Origin: Sedimenticola hydrogenitrophicus
Lineage (GTDB): Bacteria > Pseudomonadota > Gammaproteobacteria > Chromatiales > Chromatiaceae
Length of the DNA stretch: 64,000 nucleotides
Assembly: GCF_025175675.1 (NCBI RefSeq)
Contig: NZ_JANIOA010000001.1
Coordinates: forward strand, 186,001-250,000
Reading direction: 5' to 3'
Shown here: one piece after another, positions 7,633-16,004 of the stretch
How the letters are laid out: each line of letters starts with the position of its first letter
Numbering within the stretch: position 1 is the stretch's first letter
Notes under the pieces: generated by a model
The model's input: the letters and a program-made list of their open reading frames with translations, nothing else
Database searches by the model: none
Told to the model about the DNA's origin: nothing
Translations under genes and position numbers: made by a program

Positions 7633-10600
7633 TTATTTTGCTCTTATTAGTTCGACTGATTGCTTAGATGCTTTACTTTTGTTAGCTGATTTATTTTTCT
7701 CGACTAACACTTCATCAACAATCTCGGCCAATGCCGCCATTTTCAATGCCTCATCGGTTCCTTTGAATACAGAGGCAATCTGATCCTTGATAGATTTGAT
7801 TGCATCATGTCGACTTTTATCAACAACAATCACTTCATCATAATCTGGTGCGCCTTTTTTAACACTGCGCAGTAGGTAGACATCAAAATCCGTATCAAAA
7901 TTATCGGCCACAGATTTATAATGTATACGCAGTTTTTCCAGTTCACTCAATTTCCTAGAAAATAGCGTGAGCCGGTATTCAGCTGCATCCCTATCCGCAT
8001 CATTCCATTTCTCCACCGGTTTCTGGCCCAAGAAGTTCAAAATTTCGCAAAGCCATGCCTCTGCAACCTTTGTGCTCTTAAGTGTACGCAAAATAAAGGC
8101 CTTTAGGCCATCACGATCGATGGTGTAGTCTTCGAGTCCCCGACAGCGCCCGGCGACGACATCCTTGAGATCGTCCAGATCAATCTCTTTATCAAGCATA
8201 AATGCCTGTGCGAGCAATGCTCTGAACTCGTCCTTTAGATTGGGCAGGCAATATTTAAGATCACGGAGTGTATCTGTCAGATTTCGCGATAACTTGGCAA
8301 CCTCATTGGTATTATTCTTTGCCTTGACCAGATCGACCCCGAGCGCCTGGGGCAGCTCTGTCATCATTAAGTCCATAGGTGATTTGGACAGCTTAAAGAT
8401 GTTCCTTACCTTTTGAGCGCGCAACGATAACCGTGTCGTATCGTTTGTAGTTTGAGTATATTGAGGAAGATTCAACACCATCTGAGCGATAGGACGTGCA
8501 AGCTCCAAAATTGAACGCTGTTTCCCATCATTGTAAAGTGTATTGGAATAAGCCTCGTAAATAGAGAAGTTTACCCCGGTGATATGAAATCGCTGAACAG
8601 TGAAGTCGTCAGGTTTCTTGAGAAAACGCTCAACCTGTTCTTCAGAAAAATAAGGGGTATAGATTTTATCTTCAAAGATAGCAAGATCTTGTTTATTGGC
8701 CATTAATGAGGCGATATAGAGAATCGGCAGCATACCCTCTTTGATGCCATAGGGTGGTTCCATCAGCTCCCCATTAAGCTCAACAAAAGTCTTGGGTCTT
8801 TGCTCGGTGGAGTCCAAGAATTTTTCAATGCGCCGCCAGACAGGCAAAATATTACATGGGTCATTTGCCTTGGTCGGCGCTTGGAAACGCCACTCACCAT
8901 CGCGCCCCTTGACGTGAAGTCGTGTCTCGCGAAGAGCTGCACGATAGATGGCCTTTTCCGGTGGAAATTTTTCGATTCCAAGATCCGTCATTTGTTCATT
9001 GTTAAACATGGCTAAAACAAGCTTGTTTTTCGCGGCATTGGCTTGAGCGGATGGCTTATCTCTATTGATTAGCTCGTTGTATATTCGAGGGCTATCTGAA
9101 TAGACAGTTTCCAAAACCGTTGATAGTACTTCCTGCAAGCCCCGTTTACTCGACACCATATATTCATGATCTGCCGAGAACCACCTGCTAATTTCTGGCT
9201 CGTCGGTCAATCGGCCAAGTAATTCTTCTTCCCGTTGAACCGCATTATTATACCGGTCATTAAACTCTCGCTGGGCTACCGGATCAGAGTTGAGCTCCTG
9301 TGCGTTGTGCTGTACCCGTTCTAGGGCAATCACCTCTGAGACGCTTTCTCTCAATTGTTCGCCATTAAAACTAAGGACGGTGATATCACGCGTTGAATAG
9401 TTAGTCCTCACAAAAGCGTGGAAAAACTCATCATCATTCTTTTCCTCGGCAAGAAAGAAGATAATGCGCGCATCGGCACTTTTCGCTTCTATCGTTCGGT
9501 AGCTATCCCTATCAACGAAAATCGGTAAAAAATAACGTAGCGCCCCCGTTTTGATACTGTACTTACGCGCGACTATAGGCGCGATACTGTGACGTGCATT
9601 AAGCGTCTGTGCCAGCTTAAGGTTCTTTAGCTTTGCCCGCTCTTCTTCTACAGCCGCATCAATATCAAAGTCACTGCCCTGCCAAACACGGAATTCAGAG
9701 CTAAACTTTCGGTACTGTAGAACCGCTTTCTTTTTTAGTCGGCTTATGACCGATTGTATTTGGCCGCCATTTGGCAAGCATAATTCAATCACCTCATTCG
9801 AAGCCTTAAATCCACCTTGGGCACCCACAATGTTCAAAAGTCCGATAGTCTTAAGCAGTTGAACTTCTTCAGTAGACGCGTCACCAATCCGTTCCACCGC
9901 AGTGACCACCTCCGCCCAACGACGGTGGGTAAAATGATCAGTCAGCGCAGCAGACTGATTTAAAATGAAGTATTCATAGATCTCCCAGGGATAGATCCAG
10001 TCGCTAGCCTCAACACAGCGACTTAAACCATCTTGAAAGCCATGAACCTCGCGTGAACCTAGATAACTAAAGAGTGTCCGCTCATTTTGCGCAACCTTTT
10101 GGCACAATATGGGCAAAAGCAATGCACTAACAGGGTGTAATGGGTAGCACTGAGTGAATAAATCAGCCGCCGTAACCTCATCCATCGTGCCTGGAATTGC
10201 TTTGGCTTTGTGCAGTACGTTGGCCATTTTTCTGGCTACGCGATTTACTTTATTGGACTCGTCCGGAGTAAAATCATGGGTAAGAGCTGCACCCACAATG
10301 CGTAAAGTCTGCTCAGCTGATTCGAGGAATGGGATATTTTCGAACCGTCCCTGAACCTTAGCCCACTCGTTTTTCAGTGATTCGCCAAGACCGCGCGCAT
10401 ACCGCTCAAAGGCCTGGTGTAACATCACAACCAATGAGAGTTTGACCGAATGGTCAGCCAGCGCATGTTCGGCAAGCGCCTGCAATAGAAAAATGTCGTT
10501 GGCCCCGTAGTGCCTAGCTTCGTATTCGAGGAATTTACCCAGCTCATCTATAACAATTAGCAATCCAGAGTATTTGCTAGCAAGTGCATCTTGCAATGCT

Positions 10601-11118
10601 CGAATAGACGAAATGATCTCACTGGTAGTAGGTTGTTCGTCGCGCTGAGCTAAGTCAGCTAGCTCCTGGATGATCTTACAACGCCCATGTAATAATTGGC
10701 TGGCCTTCTCGGCTAATGCCCGCACAAGACGTCGACTTAATGATTCTGGGCTTCCGGTAAGCAGCACAGTGCCGTAACCCGCACTATCACGCGTCAAATT
10801 GCGAAACTTAAGCCCGAGCCCTCGGTCCGATTTTCCAAGCTTTTTTAATGCTAACTCTGTCGCATCCTCGCTGGGGTCACTAAGGAGATGAGCTAGAAAT
10901 ACGGCAAAGGATGACTTCCCTGATCCGTAAGGTCCAACAAGAGACCAAGCGCGCGGACTTTCCATAGACTTGAGAGCAACAGCCATGCTATCAAGTGTTC
11001 GAATAGCCCGGGTTGTCGGTATATAGGCACCTACAACCGAGCTTGATTCCGCATCGCGCTCAAGATTAATCGAACGGGTGTAATACGTATTGACGGAGAT
11101 CTTGTCATGGATACTCAT
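7633..11118 (-). CDS. sspC: SspC-like large ATPase of the phosphorothioation system
   Basis: A 1161-residue ATPase. Walker A is GPYGSGKSS (62-70) and Walker B is GLLIVIDELGKF (185-196). The N-terminus (NTYYTRSINLERDA) and the long helical remainder resemble the large P-loop ATPases of SspC and BREX BrxC/PglY type. The gene overlaps sspB by four bases (ATGA) and is followed at once by sspD, so all three are translationally linked. In Ssp systems SspC is the ATPase needed for backbone sulfur modification. The lysine-rich tail (KNKSANKSKASKQ) could contact nucleic acid. The frame is intact; composition is AT-rich like the rest of the operon. Confidence 0.8.
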   Translation of the reverse strand: MSIHDKISVNTYYTRSINLERDAESSSVVGAYIPTTRAIRTLDSMAVALKSMESPRAWSLVGPYGSGKSSFAVFLAHLLSDPSEDATELALKKLGKSDRGLGLKFRNLTRDSAGYGTVLLTGSPESLSRRLVRALAEKASQLLHGRCKIIQELADLAQRDEQPTTSEIISSIRALQDALASKYSGLLIVIDELGKFLEYEARHYGANDIFLLQALAEHALADHSVKLSLVVMLHQAFERYARGLGESLKNEWAKVQGRFENIPFLESAEQTLRIVGAALTHDFTPDESNKVNRVARKMANVLHKAKAIPGTMDEVTAADLFTQCYPLHPVSALLLPILCQKVAQNERTLFSYLGSREVHGFQDGLSRCVEASDWIYPWEIYEYFILNQSAALTDHFTHRRWAEVVTAVERIGDASTEEVQLLKTIGLLNIVGAQGGFKASNEVIELCLPNGGQIQSVISRLKKKAVLQYRKFSSEFRVWQGSDFDIDAAVEEERAKLKNLKLAQTLNARHSIAPIVARKYSIKTGALRYFLPIFVDRDSYRTIEAKSADARIIFFLAEEKNDDEFFHAFVRTNYSTRDITVLSFNGEQLRESVSEVIALERVQHNAQELNSDPVAQREFNDRYNNAVQREEELLGRLTDEPEISRWFSADHEYMVSSKRGLQEVLSTVLETVYSDSPRIYNELINRDKPSAQANAAKNKLVLAMFNNEQMTDLGIEKFPPEKAIYRAALRETRLHVKGRDGEWRFQAPTKANDPCNILPVWRRIEKFLDSTEQRPKTFVELNGELMEPPYGIKEGMLPILYIASLMANKQDLAIFEDKIYTPYFSEEQVERFLKKPDDFTVQRFHITGVNFSIYEAYSNTLYNDGKQRSILELARPIAQMVLNLPQYTQTTNDTTRLSLRAQKVRNIFKLSKSPMDLMMTELPQALGVDLVKAKNNTNEVAKLSRNLTDTLRDLKYCLPNLKDEFRALLAQAFMLDKEIDLDDLKDVVAGRCRGLEDYTIDRDGLKAFILRTLKSTKVAEAWLCEILNFLGQKPVEKWNDADRDAAEYRLTLFSRKLSELEKLRIHYKSVADNFDTDFDVYLLRSVKKGAPDYDEVIVVDKSRHDAIKSIKDQIASVFKGTDEALKMAALAEIVDEVLVEKNKSANKSKASKQSVELIRAK

Positions 11119-12038
11119 GCCACCATCTCCTTATACTCCCCTTGATAGTGATATGCTAAATACCCCATGGGATCAATCCCATCGCCCAATAGATAAACTT
11201 GATGAATACCCGCAGATTCACGCACTTCGAATATTCCCGGAATTGCTGTCACCAGTTTCTCCAATTTGGTTAGTAAGGCATTCTCAGTGAGACGAAAAAT
11301 TGCCCCCGGGGACGGATGGCCCGCTTTGGAGTACATCAAATCTTCAATGGGCAGCTCACTCGCACCCAATTCGTTAAACAAATCGGCTACCACGTAGCCA
11401 AAGATACCAATAGGTAATCCATCCCGTTCCGCAGGAACTGAGGAATACCCCCGGCCGACAGATGACTGCGTTATCAATCTCAGCTGAATGAGCGGCGAAT
11501 CAAGCGTATCTTCTAAGGGTGTGCGGGTGTTGCCACGAGCGCGTGCATACATGCGCAATACCATAGCTGCATCTTTCTCAACGGTGGTGGCTGCACATTT
11601 GGTGGTAATTTTTTGTTCAGTAAAATCCAACAATGCGGCCACGACATCACCTGTTTCAAACTCCGGTTTATGGAAGGAGTTGAAAAACCAAAACCATGCT
11701 GTAGCCTGCTCCGAATTGGACGCAATTAACCAATGGATTAACCAAATGGTCGCTTCATCCTCTAGATATTCGTCGTAACCATTAACCCCAAAGATTGCTT
11801 CACCAATAGCTGTCGTTTTAAAGCCTTTATCGGCAGGTTCAATTAGGCGAGACGCTAAAAGCCAGTAGCGGATGGCATTAACCATATTTTTTCCAACGCC
11901 CAACGTGACCGTGGCATCCTCATCATTGAAAATCGATGGGTTATCAGAAAGAGCCTTTATACCTTTTGTCAGCCAGCTATACCGCAACGCAAAGGTTTCA
12001 TGGCGACCAAAACCAACTTTTTTGGGATTAAATCTCAT
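11115..12038 (-). CDS. sspB: SspB-like DUF4007 protein
   Basis: A 307-residue DUF4007 protein. The family hallmark is at the N-terminus: GFGRHETFALRYSWLTKG (9-26), then FNDEDATVTLGVGKNMV and IRYWLLASRLIE. In described Ssp systems SspB is the DUF4007 component and acts as the nicking enzyme that opens a strand for sulfur insertion. The start ATG overlaps the end of the small upstream gene (ATGA), and its stop overlaps the sspC start. The middle region is predicted helical and C-terminal residues 250-300 could form a winged helix (FRLTENALLTKLEKLV). Assignment is firm at family level; nickase activity is by homology. Confidence 0.85.
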   Translation of the reverse strand: MRFNPKKVGFGRHETFALRYSWLTKGIKALSDNPSIFNDEDATVTLGVGKNMVNAIRYWLLASRLIEPADKGFKTTAIGEAIFGVNGYDEYLEDEATIWLIHWLIASNSEQATAWFWFFNSFHKPEFETGDVVAALLDFTEQKITTKCAATTVEKDAAMVLRMYARARGNTRTPLEDTLDSPLIQLRLITQSSVGRGYSSVPAERDGLPIGIFGYVVADLFNELGASELPIEDLMYSKAGHPSPGAIFRLTENALLTKLEKLVTAIPGIFEVRESAGIHQVYLLGDGIDPMGYLAYHYQGEYKEMVA

Positions 12039-12235
12039 CGGCTAGCTTCCTTGCCTTTGGTGTCTACGCCAAACAGAGGTAGTTTGGGCTGGGTCCTCTC
12101 TTTTAGGAATGTTTCTACATTCTCTAGAAACCATTGCTTTAAATGCCTTCCATCCTGAGCTAACGCCGAATATAGTTCCTGTTTCAGATCCGGATCAATT
12201 TCGACAACAATCCGCCCACTAGCACCCACAGCCAT
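12035..12235 (-). CDS. Small protein, possible ribbon-helix-helix regulator, first gene of the ssp operon
   Basis: A 66-residue protein with SGRIVVEIDPDLKQELYSAL (6-25), a short strand followed by a helix as in ribbon-helix-helix (MetJ/Arc) DNA-binding proteins, then a second helix (RHLKQWFLENVETFLKE). It overlaps sspB by four bases. A near-perfect palindrome lies about 25-45 bases upstream of its start, which fits an autoregulator. A structural role in the modification complex, like the small DndE, is an alternative, but its sequence does not look like DndE to me. Confidence 0.6.
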   Translation of the reverse strand: MAVGASGRIVVEIDPDLKQELYSALAQDGRHLKQWFLENVETFLKERTQPKLPLFGVDTKGKEASR

Positions 12236-12259
12236 AATTTCACCGTTAACTAGGATTAA

Positions 12260-12278
12260 ATGTTATGTAACATAACAT
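12260..12278 (-). promoter_or_regulatory. 19-base palindrome in the ssp operon leader
   Basis: ATGTTATGTAACATAACAT is a perfect inverted repeat around one central base, 25 bases upstream of the first operon gene. A TATAAT hexamer on the minus strand (12306-12311) lies just upstream, so the palindrome would sit near or just after the transcription start, where a repressor blocks transcription. The likely ligand is the small protein encoded first in the operon (inference). Confidence 0.5.
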
Positions 12279-12338
12279 GTGTGATATGACATAAACCACC
12301 ACTGGATTATAGTGGCTATACCCTTGATCTCGGTGTAT

Positions 12339-12362
12339 TAAATAGCACAATTGTTCTATTTA
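12339..12362. promoter_or_regulatory. 24-base palindrome upstream of the ssp promoter
   Basis: TAAATAG-C-ACAATTGT-T-CTATTTA is symmetrical over 24 bases with a single mismatched pair. It lies between the end of the Fic gene and the ssp promoter region. It could be an operator or, as RNA, a weak terminator for fic; there is no T-run. Function is unknown. Confidence 0.35.
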
Positions 12363-12426
12363 TGTTCTATTCTAATCGAATTCAACCAAATGTCTAGATA
12401 GTTAAGTAAAGATAGTGCTCGAACTA

Positions 12427-13599
12427 CTAATCATCGGCCGTAGGCGTATTTAAAAATCCAGCCCAAAGACTGTTTGTATCATCCTGTCTCAAAATACCTA
12501 ACTCCCGCAATCCTTTTAAATCGCGCTGCTTGGTTTTATCTGTCAGTTTGACGTAAAGCGCTTGATACCAGGGCGCTTTTCTCAGGTCCGACAGCGACAC
12601 CGGCTTACCTGCTTCCATTATCTGGCTGACGATGGCGTATTGTCTGGCGTTGATCGCTTTTTCGTCATGCAGGCGTTTTACTTCGTTTTCAAACAGGATC
12701 TGGGCGATCAGGGCATTGACCCGATCATGCAGCGCATTGATGCTGACCAGCATCCCATCCAGGAAAAAGGCGACAAAATCGGTATTGGGTGCTTCGGTGT
12801 TTTTCTCCGCCTTTTTGCGGGTCGTATTGAACAGGGTGAAGTAGGCGTGGATATGTTCCAGGTAGTAGCGAGCCTGGGCAAAGGGGGCATATTTGTAGCC
12901 CTCCGCCTGAAGCAAGGTTGCTTCCAGCACCCGGCCTACGCGGCCATTTCCGTCCCAGAAGGGGTGAATCAGTTCGTAATAGAGATGCACCAGTGGTGCG
13001 CGGATCAGTATGGGGACTCTGTGCTCCACCAATTGTTGATGCCACTCAACCAGACCATTGAGCAGCCGTTCCACGTCTTTTCCATACTGTGGTGGCTTGT
13101 ATATCCCTCCATGCTCCTGGCTGCCCACACGGGTGGTTATTCGCTTGGGATTATCCCTAAGCAGTCCCGGGCGGTTGTGTTCGTGCGGAAGCTGATCGGT
13201 AACGGCGGCATGGATCTGTCTGATGAACGCTATATCTAACTGCCAGCCTGGTTGCGCGGCCGCTCGTTGAGTCAGTTCATAAGCATTTTTAAGATTGATG
13301 GCGCGTCGTTGTTCTATATCCTTCACCTGGGCCGGCGTGAGATCCAGAGCCTGTTCCGTCTCCTCAACCGAAAGGGTGCCACCTTCAATAGAATTGGTGC
13401 CGTAGATACTGCTGACCACCACCTCTTTCGCCAGGCGACTCGCCACCCGGGATAAAGGCGAGGCTTTGAAGCGCTTGTGGGCATCGTCGACACGCAGCAG
13501 CAGACTGTCCAGACGAGGCCTGTCCACGCCGAGCTGAAAGGTGAAGGGACCAAACCGGTCGGTTTCGATCCTAAGTTGGAATTGGTTATCCCCCGCCAC
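12427..13599 (-). CDS. Fic-family AMP-transferase
   Basis: A 390-residue Fic protein. The catalytic motif HPFWDGNGRVGR is at 212-223 and includes the conserved His and the anion-binding GNGR. An inhibitory-helix motif TNSIEG (68-73), matching (S/T)xxxE(G/N), lies N-terminal to the Fic core, so this is an N-terminally self-inhibited (class II) Fic. The C-terminal 90 residues look like a winged helix. Fic enzymes transfer AMP from ATP onto target proteins; the target cannot be told from sequence. It is a single gene within the defence island, flanked by short direct repeats. No separate antitoxin gene is adjacent, in line with the built-in inhibitory helix. Confidence 0.9.
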   Translation of the reverse strand: MAGDNQFQLRIETDRFGPFTFQLGVDRPRLDSLLLRVDDAHKRFKASPLSRVASRLAKEVVVSSIYGTNSIEGGTLSVEETEQALDLTPAQVKDIEQRRAINLKNAYELTQRAAAQPGWQLDIAFIRQIHAAVTDQLPHEHNRPGLLRDNPKRITTRVGSQEHGGIYKPPQYGKDVERLLNGLVEWHQQLVEHRVPILIRAPLVHLYYELIHPFWDGNGRVGRVLEATLLQAEGYKYAPFAQARYYLEHIHAYFTLFNTTRKKAEKNTEAPNTDFVAFFLDGMLVSINALHDRVNALIAQILFENEVKRLHDEKAINARQYAIVSQIMEAGKPVSLSDLRKAPWYQALYVKLTDKTKQRDLKGLRELGILRQDDTNSLWAGFLNTPTADD

Positions 13600-13656
13600 G
13601 CAAAAAGTCCTTAAAAATGTCCACCAGTAAAATTACTTTATTAGTTTAATATCAAC

Positions 13657-13674
13657 TAGTTAAGTATCTTTACT
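13657..13674. repeat. Short repeats flanking the Fic gene
   Basis: TAGTTAAGTA occurs at 13657-13666 just upstream of fic and in the same orientation at 12399-12408 just downstream. Overlapping these, AGTAAAGATA is at 12405-12414 and its reverse complement at 13665-13674. They sit in AT-rich DNA on each side of one gene. They may be operator sites or footprints of cassette insertion; I cannot decide. Confidence 0.35.
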
Positions 13675-13740
13675 ATTTAACCATGTCTTGATTTATGTCC
13701 ACTTAGCATACCCATGGCGTAGCGTAAATACCAGTAGATG

Positions 13741-13774
13741 TGGTGGATGCGCCTACCGGCTTATCCACCCTACA
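13741..13774. repeat. GTGGATGCGCC...GGCTTATCCACC palindromic repeat
   Basis: Short palindrome (TGGTGGATGCGCCTACCGG then CTTATCCACCCTAC) of a family recurring at about 20.5, 25.5 and 27.2 kb. It lies in the gap between fic and the HipA-like fragment. This gap (13600-13873) holds no other recognisable feature apart from the AT-rich fic promoter region. Confidence 0.6.
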
Positions 13775-13873
13775 CAAATACCGCCCGTTGTTCTGGGGAA
13801 TGCGCACATCATGGAAATAGCTGATACAAGAGCGGTTTCGTGCCGATCAGTGCCCCCTCCAGGGGGCCAGGTA

Positions 13874-14143
13874 CGCCATGGCGACGAGTTCGACATCAGC
13901 AAGGTACGGGCCTTCGACTGGGCTGAACTTGTCGGAAAGTGCGGGCTGGAACGCCGCCTGATGGCGCGGGAAATACGGCGCATGACCAAGGCGCTTGGCA
14001 AGGTGTTGCCCGACCTGCAAGCCTGGTCTGGTTATACCGATGTTGAACGTTCAGTCATCGGGAAGATCGCCGCGTTCACTCTCGAACAGGCAGACAGGCT
14101 TGAAGGCGTTGCCGGTGAGTTGCCTCACATGAGCATGGATTGA
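13874..14143 (+). pseudogene. C-terminal fragment, probably of a HipA-like kinase
   Basis: The last 84 residues of an open frame (FDISKVRAFDWAELVGKCGL, then RRLMAREIRRMTKALGKVLP and a helical tail) read like coding sequence and resemble, from memory, the C-terminal tail of one HipA subgroup. The upstream part of the same frame is made of intergenic repeat sequence and is not coding. The kinase core is missing. I call it a remnant; identity is uncertain. It lies upstream of and convergent with the intact hipA. Confidence 0.4.
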
Positions 14144-14186
14144 TTGGGTTGTTACAGCAAAAGTTGTAACCAGCGTCCAGCCCGAT

Positions 14187-15395
14187 TTATCCAGGACCCG
14201 GCAGCCTCATTCTCGCTACCAGGGTATCTATCTCTTTAGCCGGGACACCGTATTCATCGCCGATGCGTGGAAACTGCTCGACGGCCTCCCTCACCTCGTT
14301 CATGATATTTTTCACCGCACCCGCTGCAATGCCAAACTGACGGCCAAGAAGATTAAGTGAACTCAGCGTTGGCGTATTGCCCACAGTACCGAAATGCAGA
14401 ACGTGCTCCCGGTTGTTTGCGGTGTCGGGCATCAAATCGTACGCTGGGGTCAGGTGCCAGCCGTGCCGATCCCGCATCATGGAGAAATTCTTCAGGTGAT
14501 CATCCGTGTTGGCGACCAGCGCGTTGAAGACCGCCTGCCGGTAGAGCATTTGAAGATCATGCCGCGGCCGGTCCGAGACGATCCTCACCGTGTCCGCCAT
14601 GTCGGCATAACCAAGAAAATAATAATCCCCTGCCGCAAGCAAACTTTTCATCGAGATGATGTGATTACGGCCACCTTCCGCTGTCACATCAAAGCGTTTG
14701 ACCAGCAGCGCTGAACGAGCCCCCAGTTCAACCACCTGAAACTCGGGCACCTCGATACCGGCAAGTCTGGCCGTGGCCAGTGTCGCCGCCTCGATCCGTA
14801 CCATGTCGAAGGTATCCCGGATCGACGGGAACTTTGCCAACCACGACTTGGCATCCTCGACCAGCACCTTGGGCCGCGCCCCGCCCGGAGAACTGCCAGC
14901 CTTGAACAGACGCATCAACTCATCCATGGGTGCATCCGGATCCCGTTCGAATCGCTCGGACGCTTCCAGCAACTGTTTGAGATCAGGTAGGCGGGCCGGT
15001 TCGCTGACTTCCACCCATTCGGGTGTCGGGGTGTAGGCCAGGGCGCCCAGGGCCTCTGCGCCGATCAATGCCAGCAGATCCGGCGCCCGGCGCCTGGCCC
15101 TGGACAACTGGTAGCGCTGACAGAGCATGGCCCGTCCCCATGCATCGGGCAAGCTGTCCTCGAATACTGCATGGAGTCCGGTGGCCGGGTCGGTCGCTGC
15201 AATAGAATCAGGTCCCAGGGGCAAATGCCGAGGATCCAGTGCATAGGCGCCCGGTGTTTCAATAAAGGAGCGTGTATAGCGAAACTCCCCCCGGACGCGT
15301 CCCCCGCGCGCCGTATCGGGATCAGCCACCACGATTTCCCCTGCCAGAATGGGTTCGCCCACCGGAGGACGCAGCCAGACATGAAGATGTATCAC
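14187..15395 (-). CDS. hipA: HipA-family serine/threonine kinase toxin
   Basis: A 402-residue HipA-type kinase. The ATP-binding loop is KAGSSPGGARPK (165-176), the catalytic segment is NTDDHLKNFSMM (296-307) and the metal-binding Asp is in PAYDLMP (D320). HipA toxins phosphorylate translation factors such as glutamyl-tRNA synthetase and drive growth arrest; the substrate of this subgroup is unknown. The start overlaps the hipB stop by four bases, so antitoxin and toxin are coupled in the usual order. All kinase motifs are present, so it should be active. Confidence 0.9.
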   Translation of the reverse strand: MIHLHVWLRPPVGEPILAGEIVVADPDTARGGRVRGEFRYTRSFIETPGAYALDPRHLPLGPDSIAATDPATGLHAVFEDSLPDAWGRAMLCQRYQLSRARRRAPDLLALIGAEALGALAYTPTPEWVEVSEPARLPDLKQLLEASERFERDPDAPMDELMRLFKAGSSPGGARPKVLVEDAKSWLAKFPSIRDTFDMVRIEAATLATARLAGIEVPEFQVVELGARSALLVKRFDVTAEGGRNHIISMKSLLAAGDYYFLGYADMADTVRIVSDRPRHDLQMLYRQAVFNALVANTDDHLKNFSMMRDRHGWHLTPAYDLMPDTANNREHVLHFGTVGNTPTLSSLNLLGRQFGIAAGAVKNIMNEVREAVEQFPRIGDEYGVPAKEIDTLVARMRLPGPG

Positions 15396-15670
15396 GCTCC
15401 ACCCCCCGGCAACCGGTCAAAAAGTGAGCCGCTAAAGAGTGCTTCGAGTTGCTCCAGGTCTCCGTACAGGCGGATGGCCCGAACCCAGCAGCCCACAGCT
15501 GTCCCTGGATTGCCCCGCTCCATCTGGCGAAAGGTTTCCCGACTGACGCTACACCGGGCGGCCGCGTCCAGCTGGCTGTCTCCGCGACGCTTGCGCTGGA
15601 CCCTGAGCCCCTCACCGAGGCGCTCAAGCACACCTGCCTCATGCTCTGTAATGCCAATCATACTAGGCAT
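15392..15670 (-). CDS. hipB: HipB-like helix-turn-helix antitoxin
   Basis: A 92-residue HTH protein. The Xre-like fold is visible at 20-70 (LRVQRKRRGDSQLDAAARCS, then VSRETFRQMERGNP). HipB proteins bind HipA and repress the hipBA promoter. Two 8-base inverted half-sites begin at the start codon, consistent with autoregulation. It overlaps hipA by four bases. Confidence 0.85.
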   Translation of the reverse strand: MPSMIGITEHEAGVLERLGEGLRVQRKRRGDSQLDAAARCSVSRETFRQMERGNPGTAVGCWVRAIRLYGDLEQLEALFSGSLFDRLPGGGA

Positions 15671-15701
15671 ACTAGTCTATATAATGCAATTATGACTAGT
15701 A
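15670..15701 (-). promoter_or_regulatory. Candidate HipB operator
   Basis: TACTAGTC at 15670-15677 and GACTAGTA at 15694-15701 form a perfect 8-base inverted repeat with a 16-base AT-rich spacer directly upstream of hipB. A further TACTAG lies at 15661-15666. HipB dimers bind paired half-sites of this general layout; binding here is inferred. Confidence 0.5.
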
Positions 15702-15860
15702 TTTTTGGCAACATGCTTATTCAAGTTTCGGAGTTCGCGGTATTTGCGGGTCGCGTTAGCCAAAGGCGTAACCCGACGGACCGGGTGTGTGCGTCGGATT
15801 ACGCTGCGCTAATGCGACCTACGGCTCTTCCACCCTTCGGCGGCAGTCCGCAGGCACTTT

Positions 15861-15984
15861 GGGTGGGCACGTTATTTGTGCCCACGCTGTTATAGCGTGG
15901 TATGCAACGAGTCAGGAGTCCAGCATTGCACCCTGTAGGAGGCCCGCCCCCGGGCCGATTTCGCGGCGGGGCGCCGCTCCTACA
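15861..15984. repeat. Two intergenic palindromic repeats
   Basis: The gap between hipB and hupV holds a GGGTGGGCACG...GTGCCCACG hairpin (15861-15886) and a TGTAGGAGGCCCGCCCCCGG ... GGGGCGCCGCTCCTACA element (15934-15984). Both families recur between the hydrogenase genes. They resemble REP-type elements and could work as terminators or mRNA stabilisers. Confidence 0.65.
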
Positions 15985-16004
15985 ATTGCCCGGATGGTTG
16001 CGGA

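Noticed and set aside
7633-11118. BREX BrxC/PglY ATPase
   Set aside because: The ATPase looks broadly similar, but its neighbours are DUF4007 and a PP-loop sulfur enzyme, and no pglZ, pglX or brxL is present.
13688-13873. N-terminal part of a 151-residue gene
   Set aside because: This part of the frame is made of the GTGGATGCGCC repeat and unrelated intergenic sequence; only the 3' portion looks like former coding DNA.
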